NCBI RefSeq assembly: GCF_000764225.1
Contig: NZ_JQED01000008.1
Coordinates: forward strand, 1-64,000
Direction of reading: 5' to 3'
Length of the DNA stretch: 64,000 bases
Source: Colwellia psychrerythraea
GTDB lineage: Bacteria; Pseudomonadota; Gammaproteobacteria; Enterobacterales; Alteromonadaceae
Shown one piece after another: positions 25,159-34,098 of the stretch. Positions within the stretch are counted from its first letter, which is position 1; each line of letters begins with the position of its first letter. The notes below the pieces were generated by a model. It was not told where the DNA came from and made no database searches. It saw nothing but the letters and a program-made list of their open reading frames with translations. The position numbers and the translations under genes are program-made.

Positions 25159-26981
25159 AACTCAGCACCTAAACTAATATGAATTCGTTTAGTTTTTTTT
25201 TCACCATCAAATCCAAAGGCGTAATCAAATTTTACTGCACCAACGGGGGTCAGATAATGAATACCTGAGCCAAACGAATAAACCGGATTAAATTCACCTT
25301 TATTTGCCACACTGCCGCCATCGGAAAAAAATGCCATACGCCATTTATTGGTTAGATAATATTGATACTCAATGCTTGCTACCATCAAACGAGTGCCACC
25401 AACGACAATCTCGTTAGAGTTATCAGGATCTGAGGATGCAGGAATGGTAGAACCGATTGATTGATAGGCAAAGCCACGAATACTTTGATCGCCACCGGCA
25501 TAAAAGCGTAATGAGGGGGCTAATTCGGCGTCTCTATCAATGTATATAGCGCCTAATTCTGCGCGAGTCACTAAACGATGTTTTGGTTTCAACGTGGTAA
25601 TGTAATTCCATCGACCATGTACTCTAAAAAAACTATTGTCTGAGCCGGCTTTTAAATGCGCTCCCTCTATATTATAAACTTGTCTGAAACCTGAGCTAGG
25701 GTCCAAAGCAGAGCCACCACGAATAGTTCTAGACCAAAGAATACCGGGAATAATATATTGCACATTATCTTTTGTAGACCAATCAATATTAGGCTCAACG
25801 TCGTCTAAATTATAAACCCATGCTTCTTGATGCACTCGAGTATAAATCTGTCTATTCCAATCTTCTTTACTCAGTACTCGACCAATTTGAGCAGAATAAA
25901 ACTTGGAAGTTAGATCAGGGTATTCATCAGTTTCAACCGTTATTTTAAATTGTAATGAATCTTCAGTTGGGTGACCTAACGGGATACTATAGATAAAGTT
26001 ACCAGTAGGGTTTTTTGGTGAATATTCAATTTTCGTCTCTTGAAAGTGACCATATTTATTGATAAGCGGTGTGCGCCAGCCAGCTGAAAGACGATATTTA
26101 GTATCGGTGGCATAACCTACACCAAAATCGAATTGATGACTCTTGGCTGGCATTAAAGTGACCTTAATAGGCATGGTAAAATTATTAACACTACCTTCCG
26201 ATGTAGCGACTGGAAGAACCTGTACATTACTAAAATACTGCGTAGATTGGAGCTGTTGTTGTAATTTATGAAAATCGTAAGTGTTATAAAAATCACCTTG
26301 TTCGAAAGGGATCAGTTGGCTTAATAACTGAGGTTTAAGATCAAAGTCGTTAAAATTTACCTCCCCGAAGCGATACCGAGCACCACTGTCATAACTTATA
26401 TTAATGTTTGCTTCATGTAAATCTTGTTTAATAGTTATAGTACTATCGATTAATTTTCCGTCGAAATAGCCACGTTGTAGCGCCAAGGATAATAAATCAG
26501 ATTTTACCGTTTCATATTTTCCATGATGAAGTTTATCACCAGGCTGGATATTAATATTATGTAGCAGGGCAATAAAAGCAGGATCGTTTTGCGCAGCGCC
26601 TGTAATATTGACGTTGATATTATCCAGTAACGTTGGCTCATTTAATTGGATAATGAGTATCAGTTCCCAGGGTTCTTTTTCGACGACAACTCGAATGTCT
26701 GCTTGATAATAACCTAAAGAATTTAATGCCTTGAAGGCATTCTCTTTAGCGGAATAGATAAAGGCAGATCGTTCTAAATCAGATTTTGGTAAAATCCCTA
26801 AATACGAATGGATATTTTTTTCCACCGCCTTTGGGAGTTCTCCGTCAAGTGTCACTGTTAGATTATTTGCATGAGCAACGTAGGTGAAACATAGACACAA
26901 TAATGACACTGCTAAGAATTTGATTTTTATTTTAAAAATCTTCGATAGCGTATTTGAGTCATGTGTTAAGTTCAAAACCAT
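25155..26981 (-). CDS. tamA: TamA, outer-membrane Omp85-family translocation and assembly module subunit
   Basis: A 608-residue Omp85 protein: signal peptide (about 1-38, ending VAHA-NN), three POTRA domains (for example SALKENAFKALNSLGYYQAD-like strand/helix repeats and GARYRFGEVNFNDF), then a 16-strand barrel. The barrel carries GGDQSIRGFAYQSIGS (the VRGF/Y-type L6 motif, here IRGF) and ends in HISLGAEL. TamA pairs with TamB, encoded immediately downstream with a 4-bp overlap. The order tamA-tamB is the usual one. Confidence 0.94.
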   Translation of the reverse strand: MVLNLTHDSNTLSKIFKIKIKFLAVSLLCLCFTYVAHANNLTVTLDGELPKAVEKNIHSYLGILPKSDLERSAFIYSAKENAFKALNSLGYYQADIRVVVEKEPWELILIIQLNEPTLLDNINVNITGAAQNDPAFIALLHNINIQPGDKLHHGKYETVKSDLLSLALQRGYFDGKLIDSTITIKQDLHEANINISYDSGARYRFGEVNFNDFDLKPQLLSQLIPFEQGDFYNTYDFHKLQQQLQSTQYFSNVQVLPVATSEGSVNNFTMPIKVTLMPAKSHQFDFGVGYATDTKYRLSAGWRTPLINKYGHFQETKIEYSPKNPTGNFIYSIPLGHPTEDSLQFKITVETDEYPDLTSKFYSAQIGRVLSKEDWNRQIYTRVHQEAWVYNLDDVEPNIDWSTKDNVQYIIPGILWSRTIRGGSALDPSSGFRQVYNIEGAHLKAGSDNSFFRVHGRWNYITTLKPKHRLVTRAELGAIYIDRDAELAPSLRFYAGGDQSIRGFAYQSIGSTIPASSDPDNSNEIVVGGTRLMVASIEYQYYLTNKWRMAFFSDGGSVANKGEFNPVYSFGSGIHYLTPVGAVKFDYAFGFDGEKKTKRIHISLGAEL

Positions 26982-27229
26982 TTAGTAGATATTAATCCTG
27001 AAGAATGTTTTACTGATTACATGGCAAATATTACGCTATAAATCGTATTGTGACCATGTGTATTAGCAAACTCACTGTGATGTTATGCGTTGTTATTAAA
27101 GGGGGCGTCAAAAAAGAGTTAGAAAATTTTACATAGTATACAACTAACAACAATAGTCATTATTTTATTTAGACTTTTCAATACGTAAAGATCTGTTGAA
27201 ATGCCTAGCAAACGCGCCACAACTGCAAG

Positions 27230-28519
27230 CTAAAAATCAAATTGCAGATAAACAGTATTATAATTACTACCACCTTTAATACGGCCAAACTGCGAGGCTG
27301 ATTCAAAGATAGAAGAGCGATGGTGAATGCTATAGCCAAGCCATGTTGCTTTTAAAGCATTAACATTAAAAATATCACCCAAATTGATATCTACAGAAAA
27401 ATCTATCGCATTCATTAGTTTACTTGGGCTATATCCTTTTTCTTCCATCTCGGTTCTTTCAATATAAGTCACATCAGAGATGTATGAAATTCCTTCGGCA
27501 ATCCCTAAGCGCCATCGTACTGGCCAATGAATGGTGTAAAAAGCTTTGATGCCGAGTTGATATTCCTGCTCGCTATCTTGTACATCTGATTTCCAATGCC
27601 ATGCAAAGCCTGTGATGAGGTATAATTCAATGGGTAAACTAAACAATTCATCCGTTAAAGGTTCGCCATAAAATAGTGATGTGAGTTGATTGTTAAATTC
27701 ATCTTTTTCAGTATCACCCGCAAGAATATCGCCGATATTAGAAGGTGTTGCCCAGCCGTGAGCAACTCGAAGGTAGCTGCCATTGCTTAGTGTCTTTTTT
27801 TTGCGCTTAGTTTTATCATTGAAAAAAGCAACCCCAAGGTAGGCTTCACTTTGCCAGCGTTTATCAACAATGCTGCTTTGATAAGCGTTATTATCTAATC
27901 CGGTTACACCGAGTGAACCAATGAAGTATAAGTTAGAAATTACATGGTATCTTGATTCAACGGTTGCATTTACATCAAGACCTGCACCAATGCGTTCATC
28001 GGTTAATTCATTCAAGGCATAATAATAACTATTAAATTCAGCACTTTTATAGCGCACGGTTAATTTGGGCCTAAATTCCCAACTATCTTGTTGAAAGTAC
28101 CAGCTGCTGATGAAGTTGGTATACGGCTTGCCATTAAGGTCACTCATAATTTCGACATCAAAATGATGGCTGTCACTGGTGTTTTTTCGCCATTGAAAAC
28201 CAAAATCAAAAGTATCTGCTTGTGTTTCATTTTGGTATTCGTTGGGAATATCAACAAAGCGAAGACGACCTATGGCATTGAGCTCCCAGTCGACTCTTGT
28301 TAGTAGGTGTCCGCCACCCTCAATGCCGCGTAGAAAAAAATTATCACCTTCGTAAAACATCATAGGTACAACACTGTTAACCTTATCATCCTCGGCTTCA
28401 AATGGAATGCTCGCACTCCTAACGAGAAGACCTAGACCCCAAGGTTTCTCTTCATGATCAGGTTTAGCAATTGCATTCATGCTTAATAAAAAGATAATGA
28501 ATGAAATGATTAAGCGCAT
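27230..28519 (-). CDS. MipA/OmpV family outer-membrane protein
   Basis: A 429-residue protein with a short signal peptide (LIISFIIFLLSMNAIA) followed by a MipA/OmpV-type barrel: WGLGLLVRSASIPFEAEDDK, VPMMFYEGDNFFLRGIEGGG, and GIAEGISYISDVTYIER near the C-terminus, ending in a Phe-terminated strand (VYLQFDF) as needed for outer-membrane insertion. MipA was named for murein-enzyme scaffolding; most relatives are barrels of unknown role. It is somewhat longer than usual (about 250-300), with extra extracellular loops. AGAGAAG precedes the start. Confidence 0.82.
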   Translation of the reverse strand: MRLIISFIIFLLSMNAIAKPDHEEKPWGLGLLVRSASIPFEAEDDKVNSVVPMMFYEGDNFFLRGIEGGGHLLTRVDWELNAIGRLRFVDIPNEYQNETQADTFDFGFQWRKNTSDSHHFDVEIMSDLNGKPYTNFISSWYFQQDSWEFRPKLTVRYKSAEFNSYYYALNELTDERIGAGLDVNATVESRYHVISNLYFIGSLGVTGLDNNAYQSSIVDKRWQSEAYLGVAFFNDKTKRKKKTLSNGSYLRVAHGWATPSNIGDILAGDTEKDEFNNQLTSLFYGEPLTDELFSLPIELYLITGFAWHWKSDVQDSEQEYQLGIKAFYTIHWPVRWRLGIAEGISYISDVTYIERTEMEEKGYSPSKLMNAIDFSVDINLGDIFNVNALKATWLGYSIHHRSSIFESASQFGRIKGGSNYNTVYLQFDF

Positions 28520-28728
28520 AATTACTTCTCTAAAATCAGTGAGGTTTACAGCATTTATGTTAGCAGTATAGTGAGTACACCTAGGAATTAATATAAAGTA
28601 AATAATATTATCACTCGTGGCCGCATATTTTATGTATTTATATTAGAATGCAGTTCTAACGTTAACATACGGCTTTTAAGCAACGAATTTCAGCGTTTAG
28701 GCTAAAAATATTTTAACTAGGAGAAACA

Positions 28729-29046
28729 ATGTCATTGATTTCAAATACACCCAAACCGCCGTACTACGCAGTTATTTTCACGTCAACACGATCGGAAGGG
28801 GATAATGGCTATGGTAAAATGGCCAACAGAATGGTTGAACTAGCACAAGAGCAAGCAGGTTTTTTGGGCGTCGAATCTGCAAGAGAAGAGGTGGGTATTA
28901 CCGTTTCTTATTGGGCAGATTTAGATTCTATTAAAAATTGGAAGGCGAACGCTGAACACTTACAAGCGCAAAAAATGGGTCGTCAATCTTGGTATGAGTC
29001 GTTTAGAGTGCGTATTTCAAAAGTAGAACGCGATTACGGTATCTAA
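28729..29046 (+). CDS. Antibiotic biosynthesis monooxygenase (ABM) domain protein
   Basis: A 105-residue dimeric alpha-beta-barrel type protein: YYAVIFTSTRSEGDNGYGKM, MVELAQEQAGFLGVESAREE and VSYWADLDSIKNWKANAEH match the ABM family layout, with WYESFRVRISKVERDYG at the end as in the DUF/ABM group found next to stress genes. Usually heme- or quinone-related oxygenases or simply ligand-binding proteins; no activity can be assigned. Good AGGAG Shine-Dalgarno. Confidence 0.82.
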   Translation: MSLISNTPKPPYYAVIFTSTRSEGDNGYGKMANRMVELAQEQAGFLGVESAREEVGITVSYWADLDSIKNWKANAEHLQAQKMGRQSWYESFRVRISKVERDYGI

Positions 29047-29207
29047 TGGGATTGTTATAAGTCGACAACGACTATATTTTAGTTTAAAAGTGGTCAACAA
29101 TATTTTAAACTGATTAAATACAAAGAGTTGTTCTGAGAACATACTTACTGGATAATCAGCTTTAGCGTCTAGTTAAATGTTCGTGACCTTTATCAGGAGT
29201 ATTACAC

Positions 29208-29798
29208 ATTAAATCGCTATGGATAATCATCTTTATCACGGTATTTATTTGGTCGGGAATATCTCCTAAAGATCAGTTCACTTGGTTTCTTGAAGTACTT
29301 CCTGCAATTATCGGTGCAGCGTTACTAACCTATACTTACAAATCATTTCGTCTTACACCCATGTTATATTTCTTTATATTATTACATTGCATCGTGTTAA
29401 TGGTTGGCGGTCATTATACCTATGCTGAAGTGCCTTTTTTTGATGGTTTAATGGGAGCAGAACGTAATAACTACGATAAAGTTGGGCATTTTTTTCAAGG
29501 TTTTGTTCCTGCGCTTTTAGCAAGAGAAATTTTAATTCGTAAAAGTGTGATCAACGGTAAGGTATGGCAAAATGTGATTATTGTTTCTATCTGTCTAGCA
29601 TTCAGCGCCTTTTATGAATTAATTGAATGGTGGGTCGCGTTAATGTCTGGTGAAGATGCGGAGGCCTTTTTAGGAACACAAGGTTATATATGGGATACAC
29701 AGTCAGATATGGGCTTAGCTTTATTAGGGGCTATATGTTCATTACTCGTCTTATCAAAAAGTCATAATCAGCAATTAACAAAAGTCACTACTAATTAA
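29208..29798 (+). CDS. DUF2238 (YjdF-like) membrane protein with an apparent ATT start codon
   Basis: The first in-frame ATG (29361) would begin in the middle of a conserved hydrophobic region. The frame is open upstream and reads KSLWIIIFITVFIWSGISPK, DQFTWFLEVLPAIIGAALL and so on, which is the normal N-terminal part of DUF2238 proteins. The only fitting initiator is ATT at 29208-29210, with GGAG 8 bases upstream, giving 196 residues and the family's usual length. Conserved later parts are GHFFQGFVPALLAREIL, FSAFYELIEWW and YIWDTQSDMGLALLGA. About six helices. Either ATT initiation or a point-mutated ATG in a gene being lost; function unknown. Confidence 0.7.
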   Translation: MKSLWIIIFITVFIWSGISPKDQFTWFLEVLPAIIGAALLTYTYKSFRLTPMLYFFILLHCIVLMVGGHYTYAEVPFFDGLMGAERNNYDKVGHFFQGFVPALLAREILIRKSVINGKVWQNVIIVSICLAFSAFYELIEWWVALMSGEDAEAFLGTQGYIWDTQSDMGLALLGAICSLLVLSKSHNQQLTKVTTN

Positions 29799-29896
29799 CT
29801 TGAGATTACTAGTCGCGGCATCGCAAGGGTGCCGTTTTACTCTGTTACAAATGAAACGATCAATTTTTCATTCTCTGTTTTTAAGGAGTTTTCCGA

Positions 29897-30265
29897 ATGC
29901 CCCATGTAGAAATTAAATATTCAGATAATATAAAGCTCGATACCAATATAGTGTTCGATGAAGTAGAAGAGGTTATAAATAAGCATGATAAAAGTGCAGG
30001 GGAATGTAAATCAAGAGCGTATCCTTGCTCGCGATTCAAGTACGCTCACCTACTGGTAACTGTGTCATTATTAACTAAACCGCACCGAGACGAACTATTT
30101 ACACAAAAATTAAGTAATGAAATAGAATCGGTAATAAAATCTCACTTAAAACAAAGCTTATATTTTTCGTTAAACATTGAATACAGTTTGAATTACTACA
30201 CCACCAACATTCATTGTGTTGACGGTGATAATTTGCAGAGAATTAACGATAATGCAGGCCGTTAA
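29897..30265 (+). CDS. 5-carboxymethyl-2-hydroxymuconate isomerase-like protein
   Basis: A 122-residue protein with the CHMI family outline: MPHVEIKYSDNIKL at the start (Pro2 is the catalytic base of the superfamily), SRAYPCSRFKYAHLLVTVSL in the middle and SLNIEYSLNYYTTNIHCVDG near the end. The tautomerase fold is likely. True CHMI acts in homoprotocatechuate breakdown, but no neighbouring catabolic gene is present, so the substrate may differ. AAGGAG lies 9 bases upstream of the start. Confidence 0.75.
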   Translation: MPHVEIKYSDNIKLDTNIVFDEVEEVINKHDKSAGECKSRAYPCSRFKYAHLLVTVSLLTKPHRDELFTQKLSNEIESVIKSHLKQSLYFSLNIEYSLNYYTTNIHCVDGDNLQRINDNAGR

Positions 30266-30325
30266 ATATCAATAAAATAATTACCAGCCTTTTACAGGAA
30301 TTTAAACTCCAACACGGATGAGCAC

Positions 30326-31039
30326 ATGTATCTTTTACTAACCGTTATTGTTTCAACCTTGATTGCTGGTTTGGCAATGCCCTTAGGTGCGGCAATTGCC
30401 CATTTTGAAAGTATTAAAGAAAAATGGATTGAGGAAGAATTTAGACACAGTGTAATGGCGTTTGGCGGCGGGGCGTTATTGTCAGCTGTTGCGTTAGTTT
30501 TAGTACCTGAAGGCATGGCTACGCTTGAGCCCCTCTCTGTTTGTTTTTGGTTTATTGTGGGTGGGCTGAGCTTTATGTTGCTCGATATTTACCTTAAGAA
30601 AATTGATACCCCAGCGAGTCAACTCGCCGCGATGCTTTCTGATTTTATTCCGGAATCAATCGCCCTAGGTGCAGCATTTGCCACAGGTGATAGTAGTGCT
30701 TTCTTACTTGCTGGATTAATTGCGCTACAAAATGTACCGGAAGGGTTTAGTGCTTATCGAGAGTTGAGTACAACTGCGGTGTATAAACCGAAAAAAATTA
30801 TTATTATGTTTACCTTAATGGCATTGCTCGGACCCATTTCAGGCGTGTCTGGTTATTTATGGTTATCAGATTATCCAGAAGTTATCGCAGCGATCATGCT
30901 TTTTGCCTCTGGCGGTATTCTCTATTCGATATTCCAAGATTTAGCACCGCAAGTTAAACTGGAAAAACATTGGGCTCCACCCATGGGCGCAGTACTCGGT
31001 TTTGTGCTAGGCATGCTTGGTTTCATGTTTACTACATAA
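30326..31039 (+). CDS. ZIP family metal transporter
   Basis: A 237-residue inner-membrane protein with about eight helices and the two metal-site motifs of ZIP transporters: DFIPESIALGAAFATGD (HxxxE-like helix, here with PES) and ALQNVPEGFSAYRELS (N-x-PEG). The metal-ligand histidine of the first motif is replaced by Pro-Glu, as in several bacterial ZIP relatives. Substrate probably zinc or another divalent metal. GGATGAG precedes the start. Confidence 0.82.
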   Translation: MYLLLTVIVSTLIAGLAMPLGAAIAHFESIKEKWIEEEFRHSVMAFGGGALLSAVALVLVPEGMATLEPLSVCFWFIVGGLSFMLLDIYLKKIDTPASQLAAMLSDFIPESIALGAAFATGDSSAFLLAGLIALQNVPEGFSAYRELSTTAVYKPKKIIIMFTLMALLGPISGVSGYLWLSDYPEVIAAIMLFASGGILYSIFQDLAPQVKLEKHWAPPMGAVLGFVLGMLGFMFTT

Positions 31040-31098
31040 AAAGTGATTTGTAGTAATGATTGTAATTTGTCATTTATCAATATTAACAGGATTAACAG

Positions 31099-31596
31099 AT
31101 GTCTGAAGTCATCATTTATTATCTAGAAATGAACACATTGAATGAACTAAACCCTAAATTGGATGCTAGAGGTTTAACCGTTACAGAAGTTGAAGTTAAG
31201 AATTTCCGATTCAATCGGTTTCTATACCAGTATGTTGGTGAACCATGGGAATGGACCGATAAACTTACTCATAGTGATGAATTATGGAAAACTTATGCTG
31301 AAAGTCCAATGGTCAGTACTTATGTGGCCTATTATCGTGGTGCTATTGCGGGTTATTTTGAACTTCAAAATACTGAAACAGGTGATGTTGAAATCAAGTA
31401 TTTTGGTTTGGCAGAAGACTTCATTGGCAAAGGCCATGGTGGCTACCTTCTTACCTGTGCTATTGAATCGGCTTGGTCTCTACCTGGTGCTAAACGCGTT
31501 TGGTTGCACACTTGTAGTCTCGACCACCCGAGTGCGATGCAAAACTACAAAGCGCGAGGTTTTAAACTCTACAAAGAAGAAGTGGATGAAGACTAG
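31099..31596 (+). CDS. GNAT family N-acetyltransferase
   Basis: A 165-residue acetyltransferase with YRGAIAGYFELQNTETGDVE, the acetyl-CoA loop FIGKGHGGYLLTCAIESAW (GKGHG) and HTCSLDHPSAMQNYKARGFK. These fit a GNAT subgroup seen in many Proteobacteria. AGGA precedes the start. Substrate unknown. It is the last gene before the attC-like region starting near 31900. Confidence 0.85.
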   Translation: MSEVIIYYLEMNTLNELNPKLDARGLTVTEVEVKNFRFNRFLYQYVGEPWEWTDKLTHSDELWKTYAESPMVSTYVAYYRGAIAGYFELQNTETGDVEIKYFGLAEDFIGKGHGGYLLTCAIESAWSLPGAKRVWLHTCSLDHPSAMQNYKARGFKLYKEEVDED

Positions 31597-31697
31597 TCTG
31601 AAAATTAGAATGTGATGATAATAATTTTGGGGTATTTCTGAAGTTTTACTTTGAAGGCAAGGGACAGCTTAATTATGTAGCAGGAGGCTAGGTAAAG

Positions 31698-31898
31698 TTG
31701 TGCAATAAAAATAGTGGTGGTATTGCTGTTTTTATAATATTAGCGATTATCATACCTATATTAATTGTGTTCTATGGTTTAGCTGGTTATTGGTTAAAAG
31801 TCATGCTTCTAGTAATTGCTGCAGCGGAAGTAGGATACTTCCTACGCATCAAAAAAGGTATCGTAAAGCTGCAATACAAACCAATTAATCAGGACTAA
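31698..31898 (+). CDS. Small membrane protein, 66 residues
   Basis: Not recognised. TTG start with a perfect AGGAGG 10 bases upstream (31682-31687). Two hydrophobic helices (about 8-30 and 33-48) followed by a basic tail (LRIKKGIVKLQYKPINQD). The strong Shine-Dalgarno supports a real gene. It is followed within 15 bp by a 14-bp perfect stem and an attC-like site, as for a cassette gene. Confidence 0.55.
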   Translation: MCNKNSGGIAVFIILAIIIPILIVFYGLAGYWLKVMLLVIAAAEVGYFLRIKKGIVKLQYKPINQD

Positions 31899-31910
31899 AA
31901 ACAGATAATT

Positions 31911-31944
31911 GGACTCCCTCACTCTTTAGGGAGTGAGGGAGTCC
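31911..31944. repeat. Perfect 14-bp inverted repeat with 6-base loop
   Basis: GGACTCCCTCACTC (31911-31924) and its exact complement (31931-31944) around TTTAGG. There is no T run, so it is not a standard terminator. It takes the place where the left half of the attC-like site would be, and is much more GC-rich than its surroundings. Confidence 0.7.
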
Positions 31945-31949
31945 ACATA

Positions 31950-32012
31950 AGTTGGCTGTGTTCCGTTTCTCATTAATAACCAACAATATTTAGCCCATTA
32001 ATGTGGGCGTTG
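31950..32012. other. attC-like recombination site, right part
   Basis: AGTTGGCTGTGTTCC (31950-31964) and AACCAACAATATTTAGCC (from 31978) share the GTTGG/CCAAC arm pair with the fuller site at 32384-32482, and the end GCCCATTAATGTGGGCGTTG carries the GCCC...GGGC hairpin and GTTGCCA box of attC right ends. The two sites are clearly related to each other. The start codon of the next gene follows 14 bases later. Confidence 0.55.
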
Positions 32013-32025
32013 CCAAGGAGTTGGT

Positions 32026-32388
32026 TTGTCGTTTCGAGATAAAAGCTTTTATATCGCTAGCTTCATTACATGTGGCTTTTTTGCCATTATAGTTAAGGTA
32101 ACGAGAACTGAAGGATTTGGTATCAATGTTTTTTTAGATACTATTTTAGGGTCTTCCCCAAGCTTTTTCTATTTATTCGGAATCTTGTCGCTCATTCCAA
32201 TAATTCAGCCAAAGATTAATATTAAAACATTTAATAAGTCTATTTTAATGTTTACTGCCGGTGCATTAGTATATGAAGCGGAGCAATATTGGACTTCAAT
32301 GTTTTTTGACCTAGGAGACATTATTGCGACTTTACTTGCTGCAATGCTGATGCTTTTTTTACATCAAAATAAGCGTAAGGCAATATAA
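32026..32388 (+). CDS. VanZ-like small membrane protein, cassette-borne
   Basis: A 120-residue protein with four hydrophobic helices. The pattern GALVYEAEQYWTSMFFDLGD followed by IIATLLAAMLMLFLH resembles VanZ-like proteins, where a Y-E-x-x-Q and D-x-x-D motif bracket the last helices. TTG start with AAGGAG about 9 bases upstream. The stop lies inside the left end of an attC-like site (32384-32482). Function unknown; VanZ relatives are linked to glycopeptide tolerance, but that should not be assumed here. Confidence 0.6.
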   Translation: MSFRDKSFYIASFITCGFFAIIVKVTRTEGFGINVFLDTILGSSPSFFYLFGILSLIPIIQPKINIKTFNKSILMFTAGALVYEAEQYWTSMFFDLGDIIATLLAAMLMLFLHQNKRKAI

Positions 32389-32482
32389 CAAGCTGTTGAA
32401 TAGGAACAAATAATAGTTGGCTTTTGCTCCTGTGTTGTTTATTTTAACCAACAATTATTTGCCTCTGAATGAGGCGTTAACT
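32384..32482. other. Nearly complete attC-like integron recombination site
   Basis: Left end TATAACAAGCTGTTGAATAG begins at 32384 and overlaps the stop of the preceding gene. CAAATAATAGTTGG (32407-32420) pairs at 13 of 14 positions with CCAACAATTATTTG (32448-32461), giving the long imperfect stem of attC. GCCTC-TGAAT-GAGGC (32461-32475) and GTTAACT (32476-32482) form the right end. About 99 bp, in the size range of Vibrio/Shewanella repeats. The GTTRRRY box deviates at one position. Confidence 0.65.
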
Positions 32483-32498
32483 TACTCAAGGAAGGCCA

Positions 32499-32957
32499 AT
32501 GCATCGCATTCTAGTGTTAATCTCAATCGTTCTTTTTTCTTGTACTGTCATCGCAGATACTGATATTGATGATCAACATATAAAAAGAGCAGTGCTCGAT
32601 TATATTGAGTCACAACATAATGTAGAACCAGATTTAATGAAAAGAGGCCTAGATAAAAAATTAGCTAAAAGAACCTACTGGAAATCTAAAGATGGCTCAG
32701 AAATTATCATGGAAACGGATTTTGACACTATGGTGTGGGTAGCTGAAAACTACAACAAAGATGGTAATAAATTCTCATCATCCCCAAAAGTTGATATCAA
32801 CATACTCGATATTGATAATCGAGTTGCATCGGTAAAATTAACCGTGGATGATTGGATTGATTACATGCACTTATATAAAAATGAAAACAACGAGTGGAAA
32901 ATAATTAACGTTTTGTGGCAATACCACGATACGAAGAAGCATTCGAGTAAACCGTAA
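32499..32957 (+). CDS. Secreted lumazine-binding-like NTF2-fold protein
   Basis: A 152-residue protein with a signal peptide (LVLISIVLFSCTVIA, cleaved near residue 19). The mature part fits the putative lumazine-binding (NTF2-like) family: AVLDYIESQHNVEPDLMKRG, LDKKLAKRTYWKSKDGSEII, and VKLTVDDWIDYMHLYKNENN followed by WKIINVLW. Periplasmic; real ligand unknown. It starts 16 bp after the attC-like site, with AAGGAAGG upstream, as the first gene of a possible multi-gene cassette. Confidence 0.78.
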   Translation: MHRILVLISIVLFSCTVIADTDIDDQHIKRAVLDYIESQHNVEPDLMKRGLDKKLAKRTYWKSKDGSEIIMETDFDTMVWVAENYNKDGNKFSSSPKVDINILDIDNRVASVKLTVDDWIDYMHLYKNENNEWKIINVLWQYHDTKKHSSKP

Positions 32958-33002
32958 GCTGAAAAGTAATTAAAGTGTGACAATATTCAAAGAGGAATGG
33001 CA

Positions 33003-34028
33003 ATGAAAGTTAGAAATGTAATTATAGGAGGCTACTTTATAATTTTGTCCTCGTTAGCTCATGCGGACATAAGCTCAGTTGATAAACATAGTATATTAAA
33101 TGCGCTTACAACCAACATTAAGTCACAATATGTTGAAATAAAAAAGATAGATAAAATTTCAAGCGCTTTAGCAACGTTTAAAGTGAGCCCCGCCTTTAGT
33201 AATAGCCAATCAGAAGAACAATTTGCCTCTCTACTAACCGCAGAATTACAAAAAATAGACAAGCATTTTGCAGTGCAATGGCAAAATTCTAATGCAAAGC
33301 CAGATCAGCAAACAAGATATGAACCTTGGTTTGCCAAATTAAGTCGGAAAAATTCAGGATTTAATCGAGTTGAAATACTTGATGGTAATATAGGGTATGT
33401 AGATTTTTGGGGGTTTGATGCATTGTCAGAAAATTCAAGAAAAGTCGCTGAAGGGGTAATGGGATTTGTGTCTAATGTAGATGCTCTTATATTTGATCTT
33501 CGTAATAATGGTGGTGGTAGTGCTGAAATGGTGCAGTTAATTAGTAGCTATTTTTTAAAACCCAATACCCATTTAAACAGTATTTACTGGCGAACGACTG
33601 ACACCACTCGTGAATTTCGTACCTTTGATAAAGTTAACGGTTCAGTCAGTTTAACAACACCTATATACATACTAACTAGCCGTGATACGTTTTCTGCGGC
33701 AGAAGAGTTCGCTTATAACTTAAAGCACCTTAATCGAGCCAGTTTAGTGGGTGAAACCACCAAAGGTGGAGCAAACCCTTGGCAGTTTTATGAGTTAGGA
33801 AATGGCTTTAGAGCTAGCATTCCTATCGCTAAGGCAATTAATCCAAACACAAAAACGAATTGGGAGTCAGTTGGTGTCAAGCCTCACATTGAAACATCAC
33901 GCGAGAACGCCTTAGATGTGGCTTATCAAATGGCGCTTAAGAACGTTAAAAACTCAATAATTGATGAGTACCAAGTGAAAGAAATTAGTGACAAACTACA
34001 AGAATTGTCGAGTAAGAAGCAAGGATAA
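33003..34028 (+). CDS. S41 family serine peptidase, secreted
   Basis: About 341 residues. Signal peptide (KVRNVIIGGYFIILSSLAHA), an N-terminal helical domain as in retinol-binding-protein-like S41 enzymes, then the catalytic core GNIGYVDFWGFDA, ALIFDLRNNGGGSAEMVQ, YILTSRDTFSAAEEFAYNL (catalytic Ser in TFSAAEE) and LVGETTKGGANPWQFY. No PDZ domain. ATG 33003 is preferred over 32997 because GAGGA then lies 6 bases away. It follows the NTF2-like gene in the same direction. Probable periplasmic peptidase of unknown target. Confidence 0.88.
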   Translation: MKVRNVIIGGYFIILSSLAHADISSVDKHSILNALTTNIKSQYVEIKKIDKISSALATFKVSPAFSNSQSEEQFASLLTAELQKIDKHFAVQWQNSNAKPDQQTRYEPWFAKLSRKNSGFNRVEILDGNIGYVDFWGFDALSENSRKVAEGVMGFVSNVDALIFDLRNNGGGSAEMVQLISSYFLKPNTHLNSIYWRTTDTTREFRTFDKVNGSVSLTTPIYILTSRDTFSAAEEFAYNLKHLNRASLVGETTKGGANPWQFYELGNGFRASIPIAKAINPNTKTNWESVGVKPHIETSRENALDVAYQMALKNVKNSIIDEYQVKEISDKLQELSSKKQG

Positions 34029-34098
34029 CTTGTGCGCAATTAACAAATTGCTCAATCGAAAAATTATAGGATGTTATTTGCTCATGAAGGATTCAGCT

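Noticed and set aside
31190..31615. Second long frame within the GNAT gene at 31099
   Set aside because: It overlaps a clear acetyltransferase in another frame and has no own start signal or motif.
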